Source: TH5896 sp049578985
GTDB taxonomy: Archaea > Thermoproteota > Nitrososphaeria > Nitrososphaerales > Nitrososphaeraceae
Direction of reading: 5' to 3'
Assembly (NCBI GenBank): GCA_049578985.1
Contig: JBAUMZ010000158.1
Location: 1-16,778 of the forward strand
Length of the DNA stretch: 16,778 nt
Shown: positions 14,236-16,778 of the stretch, piece by piece
Numbering within the stretch: position 1 is the first letter of the stretch
How the letters are laid out: each line of letters opens with the position of its first letter
Position numbers and translations under genes: made by a program
The notes under the pieces: generated by a model
What the model was told of the DNA's origin: nothing
What the model saw: the letters and a program-made list of their open reading frames with translations, nothing else
Database searches by the model: none

Positions 14236-14574
14236 CTAGAGTGGATTAGACATAACGAAGGGTGTTACATCTCCGACGATGCAATACTTCACATTAGAGC
14301 ATATGATATTTGTAAGTACGTTGTGACATGAACTCAAATCGCCTTCACAATAGATAAGCTGATCCCCCTGTATGCCTATTGAATTGCCTGTTTTCCTATC
14401 ATCAGAGCTTGCAGCGGATCTGTATTTATCCTCTTCATGCGTCCATTTTTCACTGTGGTCATTTTTACCTTGGCTTTCATTAGCGGTAGTTGAAGAGCAG
14501 AGAACGTAAACTATCAAAGATACTGCCAATAAAGTTCGGGAGGCTGTACATCCGCAGATAATTTGCATTTTCAT
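14236..14574 (-). CDS. Small exported protein with four cysteines, unidentified
   Basis: From ATG 14574 a protein of 112 residues; the open frame reaches a GTG at 14586 that would add four. The N-terminus is a signal peptide: a short polar start, then SRTLLAVSLIVYVLCSSTTA (12-31). A polar, charged stretch (about 34-65) follows, then a C-terminal part with four cysteines in YCEGDLSSCHNVLTNIICSN (75-94) and KYCIVGD, which could form two disulphides outside the cell. There is a Cys near the end of the hydrophobic segment, but no clear lipobox. No family recognised. Its stop lies 38 bp before the endonuclease V start, close to that gene's TATA box. Confidence 0.6.
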   Translation of the reverse strand: MKMQIICGCTASRTLLAVSLIVYVLCSSTTANESQGKNDHSEKWTHEEDKYRSAASSDDRKTGNSIGIQGDQLIYCEGDLSSCHNVLTNIICSNVKYCIVGDVTPFVMSNPL

Positions 14575-14770
14575 AGTATTGATCACAGACCATGAATATT
14601 TGCAATTTCTAATAAAAACAACTAAAATTGAATATAAGGATTGTGGTGTATTTTTGTACTGTTGACGGCGTAAACATGGTGATATAACAGGTTGAAAACA
14701 TGGCTATGCTAACATTAGTAGCGATGAGAATGGAATGACCTAATAACTGGTCTCGGGAGTATTGATAATC

Positions 14771-14962
14771 ATGTCGCCGGAAATATATGATTGGGAGGCG
14801 ATTCTCCATAAGCTTGTGACATCCACTGAGGGCGATTTGGTTGGGAATGTAGACGCTGTTGATGATGCAGATGTGTTAGTATCAACTGAAGGTGCCCGAA
14901 CTCAATATAAAATACCAAAGCATCTGATTGAAGGATTCGACGGTCATTCGGTCTCGCTCTGA
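14771..14962 (+). CDS. Small PRC-barrel-like protein
   Basis: A 63-residue protein from ATG 14771 (TTG at 14762 would add three). It reads as one PRC-barrel domain: a strand and turn TSTEGDLVGNVDAVDDADVL (20-39), then VSTEGARTQYKIPKHLIEGF (40-59), ending in GHSVSL. The VGNVDAV and the YKIPKxLIEGFDG parts are typical of the PRC-barrel/DUF2171-like proteins common in these archaea, whose exact role is unknown. After the TGA (14960-14962) the frame continues 21 codons, IQRQELDKFKSDHGEGFG then KVK and TAG, which looks like a natural C-terminal helix; a recent nonsense change is possible. Confidence 0.75.
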   Translation: MSPEIYDWEAILHKLVTSTEGDLVGNVDAVDDADVLVSTEGARTQYKIPKHLIEGFDGHSVSL

Positions 14963-15075
14963 ATCCAGAGACAGGAACTAGACAAGTTCAAGAGCGATCA
15001 TGGAGAAGGATTCGGGAAGGTAAAATAGAAGAACCTAAATTTTCGCTGAAATGTCTATTCGCTCCGACCACGAAA

Positions 15076-15336
15076 GTGGCGGTATTAGATACCCGGTCCC
15101 GTAGCAAATGGTTAGTTAAAGAATACAATGCGACTATTTTTTTCAGTGATCCTTTTTTCAATATCAGCAATTACAAATACTTCATTATTTACTATTGTAC
15201 TGGAAAAAACTTGTCTGATACCATCGTCAGTTGGGAAACAATTGTACAAGAAAATGTGCCTGAAGCGTTCCTAAAGAATACCCCTGATGAACTTGAAACA
15301 TATAGAGTAAAGGAAAAAGCCATCACCTTTTTTTAA
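15076..15336 (+). CDS. Unidentified ORF, 86 residues
   Basis: GTG at 15076 starts 86 codons ending TAA at 15336. The reading frame is in fact open back to 14932, without another usual start codon, overlapping the PRC-barrel gene. The product has an aromatic middle, DPFFNISNYKYFIIYYCTGK (25-44), then helical, acidic SWETIVQENVPEAFLKNTPD (52-71). No domain recognised, no signal peptide. The translation is protein-like, but the missing start and its position after the PRC-barrel gene make it possible that this is the 3' part of a broken gene. Confidence 0.4.
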   Translation: MAVLDTRSRSKWLVKEYNATIFFSDPFFNISNYKYFIIYYCTGKNLSDTIVSWETIVQENVPEAFLKNTPDELETYRVKEKAITFF

Positions 15337-15487
15337 ATTGTCGTTACAACGTCCAAATAATCTGATTCATCTTATCCTCAGTGTGCGATGGAGTGAGTAC
15401 GTCATTTTGGCATGAGACATTTTGAGAGACTCGACATCAAACAAGGTCTTAGACAGAGCTTTGAAAGAATTTCGTTCATAAATCATA

Positions 15488-15584
15488 TGGACCGGGTGGG
15501 ATTCGAACCCACGACCACCTACGTCTCCTCTACCTATTTGAAGGCATGCAAGGCAGGTATTCTACCAGACTAAACTACCGGCCC
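15488..15584 (-). tRNA. tRNA-Ala (UGC anticodon), intron-containing
   Basis: The minus strand folds as a tRNA: acceptor GGGCCGG (15584-15578) with CCGGTCC (15495-15489), holding the G3:U70 pair that marks tRNA-Ala; a 4-bp D stem; anticodon stem CCTGC/GTAGG; and T arm GTGGG-TTCGAAT-CCCAC. The anticodon TGC (15550-15548) reads GCA and other Ala codons. Position 73 is A; CCA is not encoded and must be added later. A 23-nt intron interrupts the anticodon loop after A37. Confidence 0.93.
15524..15546 (-). other. 23-nt tRNA intron at position 37/38
   Basis: With the anticodon stem pairing CCTGC/GTAGG, the loop is CTTGCA (32-37) then the extra 23 nt, then C38. The site is the canonical archaeal position and would be cut by the splicing endonuclease at a bulge-helix-bulge. 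GCCT near the 5' end of the intron can pair with AGGT further on. The exact cut sites are inferred from the fold and could shift by a base or two. Confidence 0.8.
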
Positions 15585-15961
15585 ATTAATCCATTACGCT
15601 CATAGAGGTATGATAATTTAATCCTTTAGAAGGCCCATGTGACGCATTTCTTGAATCAAAGTGTATTCTCCAGAACATGTCTTTTGCCGAAAGGTTAGCC
15701 ATACCGATGCTATCTGAGGAGTAAAAGAATCCATGCTTTCATGGAATCAAAGCAATGGAATGCCTACAATTCTCAATATTATCATTGCAATGGATATTGC
15801 AACCTTAGATCATAAGCTTCTAGTACGAGTATATTAACTGGTCTGACTATACTCAACACGATATTTCACGCATTTATTATAATTTGCGCTCTGATTGTGC
15901 TAAAGCATTAAATCGAAAGCCTTTTAGACTCTCTCTTCTTAAACTGGTTGTAGCAATAGCT
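15585..15961. other. Upstream region of the partial gene, no gene seen
   Basis: I found no convincing gene. It must hold the promoter of the minus-strand tRNA (AT-rich 15615-15623) and that of the plus-strand gene that follows; GTATATTA (15829-15836) and TTATTATAA (15874-15882) are TATA-like. The downstream reading frame is open from 15824, so the true start may be the TTG at 15884. Confidence 0.45.
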
Positions 15962-16778
15962 ATGTCTACACTTCTAACTGACCGTGTTTGGGTAATGCTT
16001 TCAGAGGTAGCTAAGAGAGGGGTATATCCATTGCATGGGTCTAGACTTGGTTTGTATAGAATTCCAATCGATCTTACCAATAATGCAGAGATCTCACAGG
16101 TGGCCAGTGAAATGAAAAAATCAGGATTCTCTGTTGATACTTTTGCTGACAGGATATACATTACCTACAAATGGATTGAGGAAGAGTTCGATCAAATAGA
16201 AAAAAAGGACTTGAAAGCAAATCTTTCCATTACAGTAGAGATTGTCACAGGAGAAGTTGTGGATATCATTTATCAGATTAAACCTCTGGAGTATTTCGGC
16301 GATGATTACTGGATCAAGAGCTACAGGACCAAAGCTGACCAGAATGCAAAAATGATTATAGATACTATTTTGCTTAACACCAAAATAGGAGATAAACTAA
16401 TTGCTCACTATCAAAAAGCTAATAAGTTATCTTTCGAGGAAGCAGTAAAGAAATTACAAGATCTTTCACCCATGGCAAAAAGTCCTAAGAATAGGCTAGC
16501 CAGTCCGCCCAGCGCAGAGACCTCACAACAAATGGTTGAAGCCAAGGCGCAATCTGTCTCAGGCTCTGAGCAGAAGCAACTTGAGGCAGCACCTTCTCCA
16601 CAAATGAGCGTAGCGGGCGGTGGAAATACAACCATTTCGCTGACAGGGACCGGAACAAGTTATTCTAAAGTTGAAGGTCCAATTGACCCTGATTTTAAAT
16701 CAAAGCGTAGTGTCGTTGGTACATTTCAAGGTATAAAGGTCTGGGGTGATGTGGATGGTCCTGGACGATTGGGTATAT
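15962..16778 (+). CDS. Unidentified two-domain protein, 3' end cut by window
   Basis: From ATG 15962 at least 272 residues, continuing past the window. TTG 15884 is an alternative start adding 26 residues with a hydrophobic stretch (RLSLLKLVVAIAM). Residues 1-165 are a folded, mixed alpha/beta part with VYPLHGSRLGLYRIP (21-35), strands such as FADRIYITYKWIEEEF (61-76) and ANLSITVEIVTGEVVDIIYQ (87-106). Residues about 166-220 are a Ser/Pro/Ala/Gln-rich linker. The end begins a second domain with GGGNTTISLTGTGTSY (222-237), GPIDPDF and GTFQGIKVWGDVDGPGRLGI at the window edge. No signal peptide is evident from the ATG. I do not recognise either domain. Confidence 0.75.
   Translation, partial: MSTLLTDRVWVMLSEVAKRGVYPLHGSRLGLYRIPIDLTNNAEISQVASEMKKSGFSVDTFADRIYITYKWIEEEFDQIEKKDLKANLSITVEIVTGEVVDIIYQIKPLEYFGDDYWIKSYRTKADQNAKMIIDTILLNTKIGDKLIAHYQKANKLSFEEAVKKLQDLSPMAKSPKNRLASPPSAETSQQMVEAKAQSVSGSEQKQLEAAPSPQMSVAGGGNTTISLTGTGTSYSKVEGPIDPDFKSKRSVVGTFQGIKVWGDVDGPGRLGI

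Noticed and set aside
14609..14809. Minus-strand 66-codon frame overlapping the PRC-barrel start
   Set aside because: It covers the probable promoter and 5' end of the PRC-barrel gene and has a phenylalanine/tyrosine/threonine-rich, random-looking product.
15367..15486. Minus-strand 39-codon frame starting two bases after the tRNA 3' end
   Set aside because: No motif, no promoter of its own and short; kept out for lack of support, though it could be tested by conservation.

Overview
The window looks like a piece of an archaeal chromosome, most likely from a Nitrososphaeria (Thaumarchaeota) lineage. This rests on gene content, not on a marker gene: a eukaryote-like STT3/AglB oligosaccharyltransferase, a DRG-type GTPase with a TGS domain, a coenzyme F420 gamma-glutamyl ligase, a small PRC-barrel protein, a tRNA-Ala with an intron at the archaeal position 37/38, and genes that start close behind TATA-like boxes with little or no Shine-Dalgarno sequence. 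Base composition is moderately AT-rich. No phage, insertion sequence, integrase or CRISPR array was seen.

Layout. 1-2580: a SnoaL-like protein and a nitroreductase on the plus strand are separated by about 860 bp of loosely packed DNA with two families of direct repeats and a 40-codon mini-ORF; two tiny minus-strand frames follow. 2779-9176: a minus-strand block holds a helical protein that may be a degenerate HEPN, the 940-residue AglB with a cyclophilin fused to its C-terminus, the DRG GTPase (stop codon inside a 23-bp tandem duplication) and an unidentified gene whose 3' end looks frameshifted. A small plus-strand membrane protein sits opposite the last one. 9237-11895: cofE is divergent from leuC-leuD, which overlap by 4 bp. 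12014-14574: a minus-strand group with a YkgJ-type cysteine-cluster protein, a 56-residue Cys/His protein, an HNH-like protein, endonuclease V and a small exported protein, plus a plus-strand 59-residue zinc-finger protein. Three tiny metal-binding-type genes lie within about 650 bp here. 14771-16778: a PRC-barrel protein, an unidentified ORF, intron-containing tRNA-Ala(UGC) on the minus strand, and a two-domain unidentified protein cut by the window end.

How the genes work together. AglB would glycosylate exported proteins and its tethered cyclophilin would isomerise proline bonds on the same face of the membrane; this is the most distinctive item. LeuCD is a complete isomerase of the leucine (or homoaconitate/lysine) pathway, and CofE finishes coenzyme F420, a possible partner for flavin enzymes such as the nitroreductase. 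Endonuclease V has Asn where the family has a metal-binding Asp. No multi-gene novel system could be demonstrated. The leads are the AglB-cyclophilin fusion, the altered endonuclease V beside the cluster of tiny zinc proteins, and several signs of recent gene damage (frameshift, nonsense, tandem duplication).
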